Positions 43,381 to 52,121 of a DNA stretch of 64,000 nt are shown here, in pieces. The notes under the pieces were generated by a model. It saw only the letters and a list, made by a program, of their open reading frames with translations, made no database searches and was not told the origin of the DNA. This DNA comes from an uncultured Phascolarctobacterium sp. (GTDB lineage Bacteria > Bacillota > Negativicutes > Acidaminococcales > Acidaminococcaceae): positions 1-64,000 of the forward strand of contig NZ_CAKPTG010000009.1 in NCBI RefSeq assembly GCF_934190775.1, in the 5' to 3' direction. The translations under genes and the position numbers were made by a program. Within the stretch, counting starts at the first letter, position 1. Each line of letters starts with the position of its first letter.

Positions 43381-43622
43381 TGAGCAAGAAAACTGTTTAC
43401 ATGATAGCTGCTGCCGTGCTCGTACTTTCCGCAATCGGAGAGCTTTGCGGCGTACATCTGCACAGTCCTGCGTGGTGGCCGCTGCCGTTTGGCTACGATA
43501 TTTTCTTCGGCTTTGTCGGCTGCTGGCTGCTGATTATTCTGGCAAAAATTATCATGACGCCGCTGCTGCAGCGTGATGAAACCTACTATGATGATCCTAA
43601 GGGAGGTGAGGACGATGAGTAA
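43380..43622 (+). CDS. Small membrane protein of the Mrp operon
   Basis: The 80-residue protein has two hydrophobic segments (VYMIAAAVLVLSAIGELCGV and FGFVGCWLLIILAKIIMTPLL). It has a tryptophan-rich loop (PAWWPLPFGYD) and an acidic end. I do not recognise a named family, although small two-segment proteins occur between antiporter-like genes in other bacteria. The ATG shares a base with the previous stop, and the end overlaps the next gene by 8 bp, which shows strong co-translation. Confidence 0.75.
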   Translation: MSKKTVYMIAAAVLVLSAIGELCGVHLHSPAWWPLPFGYDIFFGFVGCWLLIILAKIIMTPLLQRDETYYDDPKGGEDDE

Positions 43623-45354
43623 TCTGCTTCATCCCGGTCTGATCCTCATTGCCGTGGGTGTGATTGCAATGATCGTGCCGAAAATGCTGCGCAAGTTCGT
43701 TTTGGCTGTAGGCCCGTTCTTTGCCCTCTTTGCTGCACTTTCTATGCCGGTTGGCACAGATTTGAGCATTGAATTTTTGGGTACAGGCTATCACCTGGGC
43801 TACATGTTTGTAGATAAGCTCAGCTATGTATTCTGCATGATTTTTGCGCTGATGGCTTGCATCGGCGGCATTTATTCCTGTCATAACGAGAACCGCATGG
43901 AAGCATTTTGCTCCATGTCCTATGCCGGCTGTGCTCTTGGTGTAACACTGGCTAAGGATTGGCTGACGCTGATTTTCTTCTGGGAAGCACTTGCCGTAAC
44001 CTCTCTGTTCTTGATCTGGTGCCGCAATACTCCTCAGTCCCGTCGCGCAGGCCTGCGCTATCTTTTGGTGCACATGCTCGGCGGTAACCTGCTGCTGCTC
44101 GGTATTTTCCTGAAGGTTGGCAGCGGTGATTCTCTGATTGCAAATCTGTCTAAGGCTCCGCATGACCTTGCTTTCTGGGCAATTTTAATCGGTGTAGCTG
44201 TTAATGCGGCAATTCCGCCGGTTAATGCCTGGCTGGTTGATGCTTATCCCGAAGGTACGATTACAGGCAGCGTATTCTTAAGCTCCTTTACTACGAAGGT
44301 TGCTGTTTACGCTTTAATCCGTATCTTTGCCGGAACAGATTTCCTGATGGGCTTTGGCTGCTTTATGGCGCTTTACGGTGCTGCCTATGCGATTATGGAA
44401 AACGATATGCGCCGTCTGCTCGGTTACCATATTATCAGCCAGGTAGGCTTCATGGTTGCCGGTGTAGGCGTTGGCACGGCAATGGCCCTGAACGGTGCTG
44501 CGACCCATGCCTTCTCGCACATCCTGTATAAATCCCTGCTCTTCATGTGTGCCGGTGCAATTATCTATGCAACCGGTATCCGCAAGATTAACCAGCTCAG
44601 CGGTATGGCGAAAAAGATGCCGTTCGTGGCTGTGTGCTTCTTTGTAGCGGCGTTCTCCATTTCCGGTGTACCGTTCTTCAACGGCTTCATCAGCAAAACG
44701 ATTACGATTGCCGCTGCATCCGCTGCCGGTTATGATTGGGTATATACACTGCTGGAGCTTGCCAGCATAGGTACATTCCTGTCCATTACCTTGAAGATGG
44801 GTTACTTCATCTTCCTGCGTGATGCCGATAAGAATGTAGAAATTAAAAATCCTCTGCCGAAAAATATGTATATCGGCATGGGCTTTGGCGCAGCGCTCTG
44901 CTTCCTGTACGGCGTATATCCGGATTTGCTGTATCGCTATCTGCCGTTCGGTTATCCCGATTACCAGCCGTTCACTGCAGCACATATGCTGAGCTACGTA
45001 GAAATTCTTGTCGTAACTATGGTACCGTTTATGATGTTCCTGCCGCGCATGGAGCCTCATACAGCGCTCAGCCTCGATACAGACTGGTTCTACCGTAAGC
45101 CGATTGATTTTGTCATCGTCCGTATCAGCATGTTGCTGTGTGCAATCAGCGGCGGCTTGGGCGGTGCCTGGGGCGTTCTGTACGAAAAGTTTATGGATCT
45201 TACGAGCAATCCTATGGATTTCCTCGATGCTAAACCGTTCCGTAAACGCACGCATTATAATCCTGAAAACTACCGTACATCTATCGCTGACCCGATGATG
45301 ATTACCTTAACGGTGCTGGTAAGCAGCATTGCTTACTTCATTGCAACATTGTAA
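43615..45354 (+). CDS. Antiporter-like membrane subunit (NuoL/MrpD-like), third copy
   Basis: The protein of about 579 residues has the antiporter core. It has KDWLTLIFFWEALAVTSLFLIWC, NAAIPPVNAWLVDAYPEGTITGSVFLSSFTTKVAVYALI, RRLLGYHIISQVGFMVAGVGVG and HAFSHILYKSLLFMCAGA. A C-terminal extension carries DTDWFYRKPIDFVIVRISMLL. This tail resembles the end of NuoL/MrpD-like proteins of membrane-bound dehydrogenase clusters. GGGAGGTGAGG precedes the ATG at 43615. It is the last gene of the operon. Confidence 0.85.
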   Translation: MSNLLHPGLILIAVGVIAMIVPKMLRKFVLAVGPFFALFAALSMPVGTDLSIEFLGTGYHLGYMFVDKLSYVFCMIFALMACIGGIYSCHNENRMEAFCSMSYAGCALGVTLAKDWLTLIFFWEALAVTSLFLIWCRNTPQSRRAGLRYLLVHMLGGNLLLLGIFLKVGSGDSLIANLSKAPHDLAFWAILIGVAVNAAIPPVNAWLVDAYPEGTITGSVFLSSFTTKVAVYALIRIFAGTDFLMGFGCFMALYGAAYAIMENDMRRLLGYHIISQVGFMVAGVGVGTAMALNGAATHAFSHILYKSLLFMCAGAIIYATGIRKINQLSGMAKKMPFVAVCFFVAAFSISGVPFFNGFISKTITIAAASAAGYDWVYTLLELASIGTFLSITLKMGYFIFLRDADKNVEIKNPLPKNMYIGMGFGAALCFLYGVYPDLLYRYLPFGYPDYQPFTAAHMLSYVEILVVTMVPFMMFLPRMEPHTALSLDTDWFYRKPIDFVIVRISMLLCAISGGLGGAWGVLYEKFMDLTSNPMDFLDAKPFRKRTHYNPENYRTSIADPMMITLTVLVSSIAYFIATL

Positions 45355-45363
45355 AATGCTTTT

Positions 45364-45396
45364 GAGAGCTGTCGCACGCAGGTGCGGCAGCTCTTT
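45364..45396 (+). terminator. Terminator of the Mrp operon
   Basis: GAGAGCTG / CAGCTC arms with inner CGCAC / GTGCG pairing are followed by TTTTAT, 10 bp after the last stop codon. Confidence 0.85.
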
Positions 45397-45493
45397 TATG
45401 TAGTCTTTTTAAAGTATAATTTATCTGTCTTGTAAATATTCTTATCAGGTGTTATATTATTGATAATCATCATATATGAAAGAGGTTATCGGT

Positions 45494-46366
45494 ATGCTTA
45501 AGGGTATATTTTTAATTATAGGTGCCGCAACCTGCTGGGGCATGGGCGGTGTAGCAGGACAGTATTTGTATCAATATCATCAGGCAGATATGATCTGGCT
45601 TTGCATGGCGCGTCAGATTCTGGCTGGCTGCTTATTCCTGCTTTTTGCGTCCTTTGTGCAGAAGCAGAATATCTTTGCTATTCTCAAGGCAGATACCTGG
45701 AATATTATTGAGTTTTCGTTTTTAGGTATTTTAGGAGCGCAATTGGGCTTTTATTACACAATCAGCCTGTGCAATGCGGCGACGGCGACGGTTTTGCAGT
45801 ACATGGCACCGATTTATGTAATGCTGTGGATGAGCTATAAGTCAAGAAAAATTCCTGACGGACGTGAACTGATAGGCATTGTCGGCGCACTTGTCGGTGT
45901 CTTTCTTATCGCAACGCACGGCAGTCTGGATAGCCTGGCGATTTCGCCAATGGCATTAACAATCGGTGTATTGTCTGCGCTTTCCTATGCATATTACAGC
46001 ATTAAGCCGGGGCCGATGCTCAAAAAATATACTGCGGCAACGCTTATCGGCTGGGGCCAGCTTATCAGCGGCGTGGCATTGATTATCTGGCGTAATCCCT
46101 TTACGCCCGCAGGTCATTGGGATATGAGCGGCTATCTGGCGTTTGCGTATCTGCTGTTGGGTGCTACTATTGCGAGCTATGCCTTATATTTGGCAGGCCT
46201 GAAAATTGTCGGACCTACCAAGGCGAGCCTGATTTCCTGCGCCGAGCCTTTGGCTTCTATTATCTCCGTAGTTTTGCTGCTGAACACAAAATTGGCAATG
46301 GCTGATTATATCGGTATGGCGTGCATTATTTTTACGGTTTTATTACTTTCATTGCCCAAAAAATAA
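45494..46366 (+). CDS. EamA/DMT-family transporter
   Basis: The protein of about 290 residues has ten hydrophobic segments in two EamA repeats. It has GAATCWGMGGVAGQYLY and LCNAATATVLQYMAPIYVML in the first, and GPTKASLISCAEPLASIISVVLL in the second. Such proteins export amino acids or metabolites; the substrate is unknown. The ATG at 45494 is chosen because AAGAGG stands eight bases upstream. Confidence 0.88.
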   Translation: MLKGIFLIIGAATCWGMGGVAGQYLYQYHQADMIWLCMARQILAGCLFLLFASFVQKQNIFAILKADTWNIIEFSFLGILGAQLGFYYTISLCNAATATVLQYMAPIYVMLWMSYKSRKIPDGRELIGIVGALVGVFLIATHGSLDSLAISPMALTIGVLSALSYAYYSIKPGPMLKKYTAATLIGWGQLISGVALIIWRNPFTPAGHWDMSGYLAFAYLLLGATIASYALYLAGLKIVGPTKASLISCAEPLASIISVVLLLNTKLAMADYIGMACIIFTVLLLSLPKK

Positions 46367-46439
46367 ACATTTTTCATAGCAGATATGATAGAATAGAATT
46401 AAGTAAAATAGCTTAAGCCAAGCAGGAGGAGGTACGGAG

Positions 46440-47711
46440 ATGACTGATTATAAGTACAAATATGGTCATGGCTACAAGGAGTTTTCTCTGCCGGAGGAGC
46501 ATGTTCTGGGCGAACTGAAAATGAAGCAGATGCCGCCGCTGGAGAATTTAAAAGCAGCTGTTCTGGATGCTTTGTATCATCCTATCGCCAGCGCACCGAT
46601 TAATGAGCTGGTGCAGCCCGGAATGAAAATTGCCTTTATCTGTAACGATTCAACCCGTGTTGCCAACACGCATTCCTTTATGCCCATTTTGGTTAACGAA
46701 ATGAATAAACTGGGCGTTAAGGATGAGGATATGCATATTGTCTTTGCGTTAGGCACCCATCGCTGCATGAGCCACGAGGAAATGGTGGAGCAGGTTGGCG
46801 AGGACGTTGCCAAACGCCTGAAAATGTATAACAGTGACTGCCACGTGCAGGATGATTTTGAATATTTTGGTGAAACAGAGCATGGTACGCCTGTATGGCT
46901 CAATAAGCATGTCTGCGATGCTGACCTGGTTATTTTGACCGGTACCGTTGTTTATCACTTCTTCAGCGGCTTTGGCGGTGGACGCAAGGCTGTGCTGCCC
47001 GGTGTTGCCGCTATGGAAACGGTACGCAAAAACCATAGCCTGATGATGAGCCCGGAGGCCAAATTAGGCAAGCTGCATGGGAATCCTGTATACGATGATC
47101 AGGTTGCGGGCGTGCGTCTTTTTGCCAAAGAGCATAAGATGTTCCTGTTCCATTCCATTTTGGATGCGCAAAAGCAATTCCTGAAGGTTTTTGCCGGTGA
47201 TTGGTATGAAGCACATCTTGAGGCCTGCAAATTTGTCGAGCAGGTTTATGGCGTGCCTATCAACGAGCCTGCAGATGTAGTTATTGCCAGCTGTGGTGGT
47301 TATCCTAAGGATATCAATATCTATCAGCTGCAGAAGACGATGGATAACGCCTGGTGCGCTGTTAAGGACGGCGGCGTGATTATTATTCTTGGCGAATGTG
47401 AAGAAGGCAGCGGCAGTGCTGCTTTGGAAAAAGCTTTGGAAGAAAATCCTTCGCCGGATGCTATTAAAGCTGAGCTGGAAAAGAATTTTGTTATCGGTGC
47501 GCATAAGGCATTTGCTATCACCCGCCTGATGAAGAAAGCGCATTTTATACTTGTTTCTGCTTTGGATAAAGAGCTTGCTAAGAAATTGCTGTTTGAATCA
47601 GTGGACAGTGTAGAGGAAGCAATACAGCTGGCAGAAAAATATGTTGGCAAAGATTATAAGGTTTTGTTGATGCCGCGGGGTAGTTTGACAGTGCCTGTGT
47701 TGAAAAAATAA
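46440..47711 (+). CDS. LarA-family nickel-pincer racemase
   Basis: The 423-residue protein matches LarA. The catalytic and cofactor residues are in place: His107 (ALGTHRCM), His173 and Lys183 (VYHFFSGFGGGRKAVLPGV). These match His108, His174 and Lys184 of the Lactobacillus enzyme. LarA racemises lactate, and homologues racemise other 2-hydroxy acids, using a nickel pincer nucleotide made by LarB, LarC and LarE. None of those genes is in the window. AGGAGGAGG precedes the start. The substrate here is not certain. Confidence 0.85.
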   Translation: MTDYKYKYGHGYKEFSLPEEHVLGELKMKQMPPLENLKAAVLDALYHPIASAPINELVQPGMKIAFICNDSTRVANTHSFMPILVNEMNKLGVKDEDMHIVFALGTHRCMSHEEMVEQVGEDVAKRLKMYNSDCHVQDDFEYFGETEHGTPVWLNKHVCDADLVILTGTVVYHFFSGFGGGRKAVLPGVAAMETVRKNHSLMMSPEAKLGKLHGNPVYDDQVAGVRLFAKEHKMFLFHSILDAQKQFLKVFAGDWYEAHLEACKFVEQVYGVPINEPADVVIASCGGYPKDINIYQLQKTMDNAWCAVKDGGVIIILGECEEGSGSAALEKALEENPSPDAIKAELEKNFVIGAHKAFAITRLMKKAHFILVSALDKELAKKLLFESVDSVEEAIQLAEKYVGKDYKVLLMPRGSLTVPVLKK

Positions 47712-47809
47712 AATTCTATAAAAAAATAAATGGCTCTTGCCTTTTACGATGATATCAGATATAATTGTAATGTTATTAGTATGTGATTAAGTAGAAGGGG
47801 AGAACGTTT

Positions 47810-48235
47810 GTGAAGTTAGATATTGATTACAAGGCTATTGGACTGAGGATAAAGGCCGCTCGTGCCAGAAAAGGATTAACTCAGGGAAATATAGCTAATC
47901 TAACTGGTCTGTCAACTCCGCATATCAGCAATATAGAAACCGGTAATACTAAGCTTGGCCTGCCTACAATTATTCATCTGGCTAATGTACTGGATGTTTC
48001 TGTGGACGAGCTGTTGTGTGACAACATTCATCACAGTGAGCAGATTTACTGCAATGAGCTGGCTGACCTGGTTAAGGATTGCTCTGTAGACGAGCTGCAT
48101 ATTATTTCTGAATTGGCTAAGGTCATCAAAAAGGCTGGTATTAACAGTGCCAAGAAGGCCAGAAAGCGCCGTACTAAGGCAGAGATGGCAGCAGCTAAGG
48201 CAGCGGAAGAGGCTGCAATGCAGCAGGAAATTTAA
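47810..48235 (+). CDS. XRE-family transcriptional regulator
   Basis: The 141-residue protein has an N-terminal helix-turn-helix (RIKAARARKGLTQGNIANLTGLSTPHISNIETGNTKLGLPTIIHLANVL). It ends in a very basic, then Ala-rich tail (KKARKRRTKAEMAAAKAAEEAAMQ). The start is GTG with GAAGGGGAG upstream. It lies 11 bp before the tRNA gene and outside the putative mobile element. The target is unknown. Confidence 0.85.
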   Translation: MKLDIDYKAIGLRIKAARARKGLTQGNIANLTGLSTPHISNIETGNTKLGLPTIIHLANVLDVSVDELLCDNIHHSEQIYCNELADLVKDCSVDELHIISELAKVIKKAGINSAKKARKRRTKAEMAAAKAAEEAAMQQEI

Positions 48236-48246
48236 TAGGCTTATGT

Positions 48247-48322
<76 letters not shown>

Positions 48323-48332
48323 TTAAAAAACC

Positions 48333-48360
48333 GCCCCCAGACGTAAGTTTGGGGGCTTTT
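48333..48360 (+). terminator. Terminator after tRNA-Thr
   Basis: GCCCCCA and TGGGGGC arms are followed by five T, 10 bp after the CCA end. Confidence 0.9.
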
Positions 48361-48406
48361 TGTATGCTTAGGTAGCCCATTTGGGAGCCCTTTTATGAAA
48401 AAGAAT

Positions 48407-48530
48407 AAAGAGGCTGGGATAAAACCACTCTGCTATCAAAGCTCGGTGCAATATATTGAAATTTGTTTATACTATTTTCAATATGTTGTGGGCTTTAGTA
48501 CAGAGTTTAGAGTTTTATCCCAGCCTCTTT
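48407..48530. repeat. 124-bp long imperfect hairpin
   Basis: A perfect 19-bp outer stem (AAAGAGGCTGGGATAAAAC at 48407-48425 with its complement at 48512-48530) is continued inward by short paired segments. These are ACTCT/AGAGT, AGCTC/GGGCT and a 13-bp stem 48449-48461/48476-48488. It starts 8 bp after the repressor gene stop and can terminate that gene. It is far larger than a normal terminator, so an element end, MITE or structured RNA should be considered. Confidence 0.75.
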
Positions 48531-48538
48531 TGTATATA

Positions 48539-49159
48539 TTATTTTGCTATTGATTCTAGAACGCGAGCATACTCGTATGCTTGGCTCGTGATATATTCAA
48601 AGTCTATTGGCTTGGGTGCCTTTGATGATTGGCCAAGTAAGTTAAGCATATCATTTTTTAATCTAAAATAAGGATACGCTTTGAATGTGGACTTACGTGG
48701 ATCGTCTTCGTAAGGAGCATGGATTTGAGACAGCATAAAGAGGGAATAGTAAAATACTATTGTAGCCCTTTCTTCTAAAGAGTATAGTGACTTTCTAGAA
48801 CTATCTAAAGCATACTTATCAGGTAAAGATATGGTGTGTTTATCATTGGAATCTCCGTTGTAGAATTCGAATACACCTGCACCTGATTGATCACATGCTA
48901 TCATAGAGGCTTCAAGTTTAGAAAGTAAGCTATCTGATAGAGGACTATCTGCATTACCGGTGAGCCAATCAAGTGTGACACCAAAGAATTTTGACATATT
49001 AAGCAACATGTCAATCTGTGGCCAGTTATTACCTTTTTCCCATTTTGACACAGATGCTTTATTGGTAACATTAATGGCGAATGCCAATTCTTTAGATGCA
49101 ACCTTATATGAGTCACGAATATGTTTTAGGCGGGCAGAAAAAATAAAAATATTTTGCAT
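48539..49159 (-). CDS. CI-like phage/element repressor
   Basis: The 206-residue protein has an N-terminal helix-turn-helix (RLKHIRDSYKVASKELAFAINVTNKASVSKWEKGNNWPQIDMLLNMSKFFGVTLDWLTG). The C-terminal part is unrecognised, with no LexA-type Ser-Lys protease site that I can see. It is divergent from excisionase-integrase, and its position fits a regulator that keeps the element silent. Relief of repression would then use another route, such as an antirepressor or ImmA-like protease encoded elsewhere. Confidence 0.78.
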   Translation of the reverse strand: MQNIFIFSARLKHIRDSYKVASKELAFAINVTNKASVSKWEKGNNWPQIDMLLNMSKFFGVTLDWLTGNADSPLSDSLLSKLEASMIACDQSGAGVFEFYNGDSNDKHTISLPDKYALDSSRKSLYSLEERATIVFYYSLFMLSQIHAPYEDDPRKSTFKAYPYFRLKNDMLNLLGQSSKAPKPIDFEYITSQAYEYARVLESIAK

Positions 49160-49166
49160 AGACTAC

Positions 49167-49215
49167 TTGCACAAAACGGAACCTTGTGGTACAATAAGGT
49201 TGAAATAAATTCAAC
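49167..49215 (+). promoter_or_regulatory. Rightward promoter of the mobile element with two palindromic operators
   Basis: TTGCAC (49167-49172) and TACAAT (49190-49195) with 17-bp spacing and TG at the extended -10 form a good promoter. The palindrome AACCTT-N10-AAGGTT (49180-49201) is centred on the -10 box. A second one, GTTGAA-N5-TTCAAC (49199-49215), follows directly. They are likely binding sites for the divergent repressor. Confidence 0.7.
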
Positions 49216-49274
49216 TAAGATGATGATAAATCAACAAAGGTATATAAAACGAATGCGTTTTACTGATGCATTTG

Positions 49275-49292
49275 TACCGTAAGGATACCGTA
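49275..49292 (+). repeat. Direct repeat TACCGTA with 11-bp spacing
   Basis: TACCGTA occurs at 49275-49281 and 49286-49292 in the leader of the excisionase gene. The helical-turn spacing fits a protein-binding site, perhaps for Xis or the repressor. Confidence 0.4.
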
Positions 49293-49343
49293 AATCCTTT
49301 CTGCGAATTTGTTTCATTATATCACAAAAAGGAGGAAAAAACC

Positions 49344-49547
49344 ATGAATGATCAAAAATTGTACTACACGATTGATGAAGTGCGTAAGCTCATCTATGCA
49401 AATGGGGTAAGCAAGTCTACGCTGCACAACATGATCAATAGCGGAGATATCCCGTCTCGCAGGCTAATGAAACGAGTATTTGTGCCTCGTTGGTGGGTTG
49501 ACAAGGAAATTGCTATTGCAACGCACGCTCCGCAAGAGGTTAACTAA
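49344..49547 (+). CDS. Excisionase-like DNA-binding protein
   Basis: The 67-residue protein is MerR-like/excisionase-like: YYTIDEVRKLIYANGVSKSTLHNMINSGDIPSRRLMKRVFVPRWWVDK, a winged-helix pattern. GGAGG is well placed before the ATG at 49344. The stop shares a base with the integrase start, so the two are made together, as expected for Xis and Int. Confidence 0.8.
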   Translation: MNDQKLYYTIDEVRKLIYANGVSKSTLHNMINSGDIPSRRLMKRVFVPRWWVDKEIAIATHAPQEVN

Positions 49548-50770
49548 TGGCTGGGTCGCGAGGTGGTAATGGCGAGGGATCGTACTACTACGATGAGCAA
49601 CGAAAACGATGGATATGGCGACGGCGTATTGTGGATGCAGATGGAACGCATAGGAGGATAACGTTAACGGCGTCCAAAAGAGCCGATCTCGTCAAAAAGG
49701 TAAGACAGTACCAGGACAATTATGAATTAACCAATGGATTGTCTGGGAATCAGCGAATTACGGTAGAGCAATGGGTAAAAAAATGGGAGCAGAGTACTGA
49801 GCTTGTGCTTAAGCCTAAAACCAAAGAATATTATCATAGGTTTTGCGAAAATTATATTATACCTGGCTTAGGCAAAAAGAAGATTGTAGATCTATCTATG
49901 ATTATTATCCAGGATTTTTTGACTGTTACAAGCAAAAATCCTGGAAAATCAGGTAAAATGCTGTCTAACAGTAGCATTAATGGTATCAGGATTACGTTAA
50001 CAGCCTGCTTAGAGGCCGCGGTAAGAGCCGGACTGATAAGCAAAAATCCCGCAAAGCATACAAAGCGTATGCGTAACAATAAAAGAGCTATAGTGGTGTT
50101 AACATCAGAGCAGTTAAGCAATTTTTTGCAAATTGCGGAGGAGGGAGCATACTTAAAAGATACGCCATATTTGCTGAGTCATTGGACACAAGCACATGAT
50201 TATCTTGCTCAATGTTTTGCCACAGCGATTATTTTAGCCGCAGAGACCGGTATGCGTTACGGTGAGGTATATGGCCTACAGTGGGATGATGTCAATTTGG
50301 ATGACGGCAGCATATTTGTACGGCACAATCTGTCAGAGAGTGGGAGCAGCATTGTGATAGATACGCCCAAAACAGCTAACTCCATGCGCAAAATATCGCT
50401 TACTAAGCGGAGTATATCAAAGTTAAGATTTTGGCAATCTTACCAGACTACGTATGCTAATGATGTTGGTGATTATTATCATAACAAGGAGATGCTTGTA
50501 TTTACTACGTCCGTAGGTAGTGCTATCCGAGTGAGCAATTTCCGGCGGAGTTGTTGGAGCAAACTGTGCGCTGCTGCGGATATACCTGATGGTTTTACAT
50601 TCCATGCGTTGCGTCACACCCATGCTACATTGCTTTTGCAAGCAGGGGTTAACCCTAAGGTGGTGTCCGAGCGGCTAGGACACGCGAGCGTGCAAATAAC
50701 ATTAGATGTGTATGCGCATGTGCTACCGGATATGCAAAGGACAGCCGTTGAGGCTTTTGAAAAATTGTAG
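49547..50770 (+). CDS. int: Tyrosine-type integrase
   Basis: The 407-residue protein has an N-terminal arm-binding segment (GSYYYDEQRKRWIWRRRIVDADGTHRRITL), a SAM-like core-binding domain near residues 70-170, and the catalytic domain. The active-site set is complete: Arg237 (TGMRYGEVYGLQWDDV), His353-x-x-Arg356 (FHALRHTHATLL), His379 (RLGHASVQITLDVYAH) and Tyr389. It probably integrates the element at tRNA-Thr. Confidence 0.95.
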   Translation: MAGSRGGNGEGSYYYDEQRKRWIWRRRIVDADGTHRRITLTASKRADLVKKVRQYQDNYELTNGLSGNQRITVEQWVKKWEQSTELVLKPKTKEYYHRFCENYIIPGLGKKKIVDLSMIIIQDFLTVTSKNPGKSGKMLSNSSINGIRITLTACLEAAVRAGLISKNPAKHTKRMRNNKRAIVVLTSEQLSNFLQIAEEGAYLKDTPYLLSHWTQAHDYLAQCFATAIILAAETGMRYGEVYGLQWDDVNLDDGSIFVRHNLSESGSSIVIDTPKTANSMRKISLTKRSISKLRFWQSYQTTYANDVGDYYHNKEMLVFTTSVGSAIRVSNFRRSCWSKLCAAADIPDGFTFHALRHTHATLLLQAGVNPKVVSERLGHASVQITLDVYAHVLPDMQRTAVEAFEKL

Positions 50771-50788
50771 AATTATAAAAAGTAAAAA

Positions 50789-50870
50789 GGGACAAAAAAA
50801 TAAGCACTGTAGCAACAGTACTTAAAAATAAATGGTATAACATCGCACTATTATTATACCATATTGTCCC
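50789..50870. repeat. Nested inverted repeats between integrase and replication gene
   Basis: The outer arms GGGACAA (50789-50795) and TTGTCCC (50864-50870) enclose two hairpins: ACTGT-agca-ACAGT at about 50806-50819, and ATGGTATAA (50832-50840) with TTATACCAT (50854-50862). The three-way arrangement may terminate the integrase transcript or be an origin or transfer structure next to the replication gene. Confidence 0.6.
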
Positions 50871-50901
50871 AGATAAATCTAGATGTGTAAAGGAGACAAT
50901 C

Positions 50902-51798
50902 ATGGGCTCGAAAAAAAAGACGTATTATTATATAATGCTTGCGTCTGAGTTCTTTTCGGACGAAATAGTATCAAGGCTTAGAGCTATGGATAACGGAGAT
51001 TCTTTGGCGCTGGTATATATCCATATGTTAGCTTATTATGTAAAAACTGAGGGTGTAATAGTTATCGAGGTCGATACTGACGAAAGTATCGCAGAACAAA
51101 TGCATTGGCAAATCCACGAGGATGTTGCGTTAATTGCAAAAGTGATAGAAACCTTGGAAAAACATAAAAGGTTAGTAGTAGAAGAGGAAAATGTGTATGT
51201 GCTCAAAGGCATTGATAAGCTGATTGGGCAGGATACTAATTTTGCTGTGCAAAAAAGATCAGAGCGTGAGCGCAAAAAAAATAATGACAATAATGGCGAC
51301 AATGTCAATGATAGTGTCGACAGTAGTAACGACAATGCAAGTGATATTGTCGGTAATAGAGGCGACAAAGATAATAATGATGTCGGTGCTAGTGTCGACG
51401 ATGGCGACGATGGCAATAATAGTGGGCCTTTGGCGGACGTTGTCAAAAATATTAAAGCCAAATCAGAGGCGAGCCATCAAAAAAAGATGGCTAGTGCTAG
51501 ATTGGCAGAGATTGGGGTAGTTGGTAAAGTGGTAGATGAGATCGCAGATTGGGCTACGGTACAGCAGATTAATGATGTGTATCGTAGCATAGATGGGGCT
51601 GCCACCATCAATAACAAACCGGGTGCGCTTGTGGTTGCATTGCGCGCAAGTAAGGCACAATTAACAGCGCCTCGACCCCAAAATATTACATGTCTTAATT
51701 GTAATGGGCAGGGAGTAGTATTAGATGCAGACCGGGATGACGGATCTATGTGTACGTGCCCTATTTGCAATGGTAGCGGACAAATTACCCAAGTATAG
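50902..51798 (+). CDS. Phage-type replisome organiser with internal repeats and zinc-finger tail
   Basis: The 298-residue protein has an N-terminal phage replisome-organiser winged-helix domain (YYYIMLASEFFSDEIVSRLRAMDNGDSLALVYIHMLAYYVKTEG; LIAKVIETLEKHKRLVVEEENVYVLKG). A linker of about 45 residues, residues 132-176, is made mainly of Asn, Asp, Gly and Ser in 11-residue repeats. A helical segment follows. The C-terminus has two Cys-x-x-Cys pairs with Gly (CLNCNGQGV and CTCPICNGSGQI), like a DnaJ zinc finger. The repeat DNA in the linker matches non-coding repeats downstream, so the gene may contain its own origin, as in lambda O. It is probably the replication initiator of the element. Confidence 0.75.
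   Translation: MGSKKKTYYYIMLASEFFSDEIVSRLRAMDNGDSLALVYIHMLAYYVKTEGVIVIEVDTDESIAEQMHWQIHEDVALIAKVIETLEKHKRLVVEEENVYVLKGIDKLIGQDTNFAVQKRSERERKKNNDNNGDNVNDSVDSSNDNASDIVGNRGDKDNNDVGASVDDGDDGNNSGPLADVVKNIKAKSEASHQKKMASARLAEIGVVGKVVDEIADWATVQQINDVYRSIDGAATINNKPGALVVALRASKAQLTAPRPQNITCLNCNGQGVVLDADRDDGSMCTCPICNGSGQITQV
51297..51411 (+). repeat. 33-bp tandem repeats inside the replication gene (candidate iterons)
   Basis: CGACA recurs at 51297, 51330 and 51363, with CGACG at 51396, exactly every 33 bp. Each of the first three is followed after 14 bp by GTCG (51316, 51349, 51382), and GTCG is followed after 10 bp by the next CGAC. The same CGACA-N14-GTCG and GTCG-N10-CGACA spacing occurs in the two non-coding arrays at 51855-51996 and 52624-52772. 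Confidence 0.85.
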
Positions 51799-51854
51799 GC
51801 ATCAATATTATATTTTGACCACCCTCTCTACCTATGTAGTGGAGGGTGGCTTAT
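51799..51854. terminator. Hairpin after the replication gene
   Basis: CCACCCTC (51819-51826) pairs with GAGGGTGG (51842-51849). There is no strong T-run, so termination would be inefficient. Confidence 0.5.
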
Positions 51855-51996
51855 GTGTCGAGGCACAGTACGACGGAAGAGTATTATCGGAAATGTGTCG
51901 GCGTATAGTACGACATAGAAAAAACTAGCGTCGGTAATTGGTCGGTACATGGGACGACAGAATAAAAAAGTTGTCGGTAATATGTCGGGATAATTA
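51855..51996 (+). repeat. Iteron-like repeat array A
   Basis: About 3.5 units of 42-45 bp share GTCG-N10-CGACA-N13/14-GTCGGTAAT, with units starting near 51857, 51897, 51941 and 51983. The last unit is degenerate, ending ACAACAAC. No credible gene runs through 51855-52121. Sharing of spacing and consensus with the repeats in the replication gene suggests that one protein binds all three. Confidence 0.8.
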
Positions 51997-52121
51997 CAAC
52001 AACAAATAGAGTTAAAGTTACAAATACAATAACAATCAAAGGCAGAAAAATGTTAGTGCTGTTGTTCTTATTAAAGTAGGATTAATTGGTTTAATGGTGA
52101 ATACTAAAAGTGAGGTGTATT

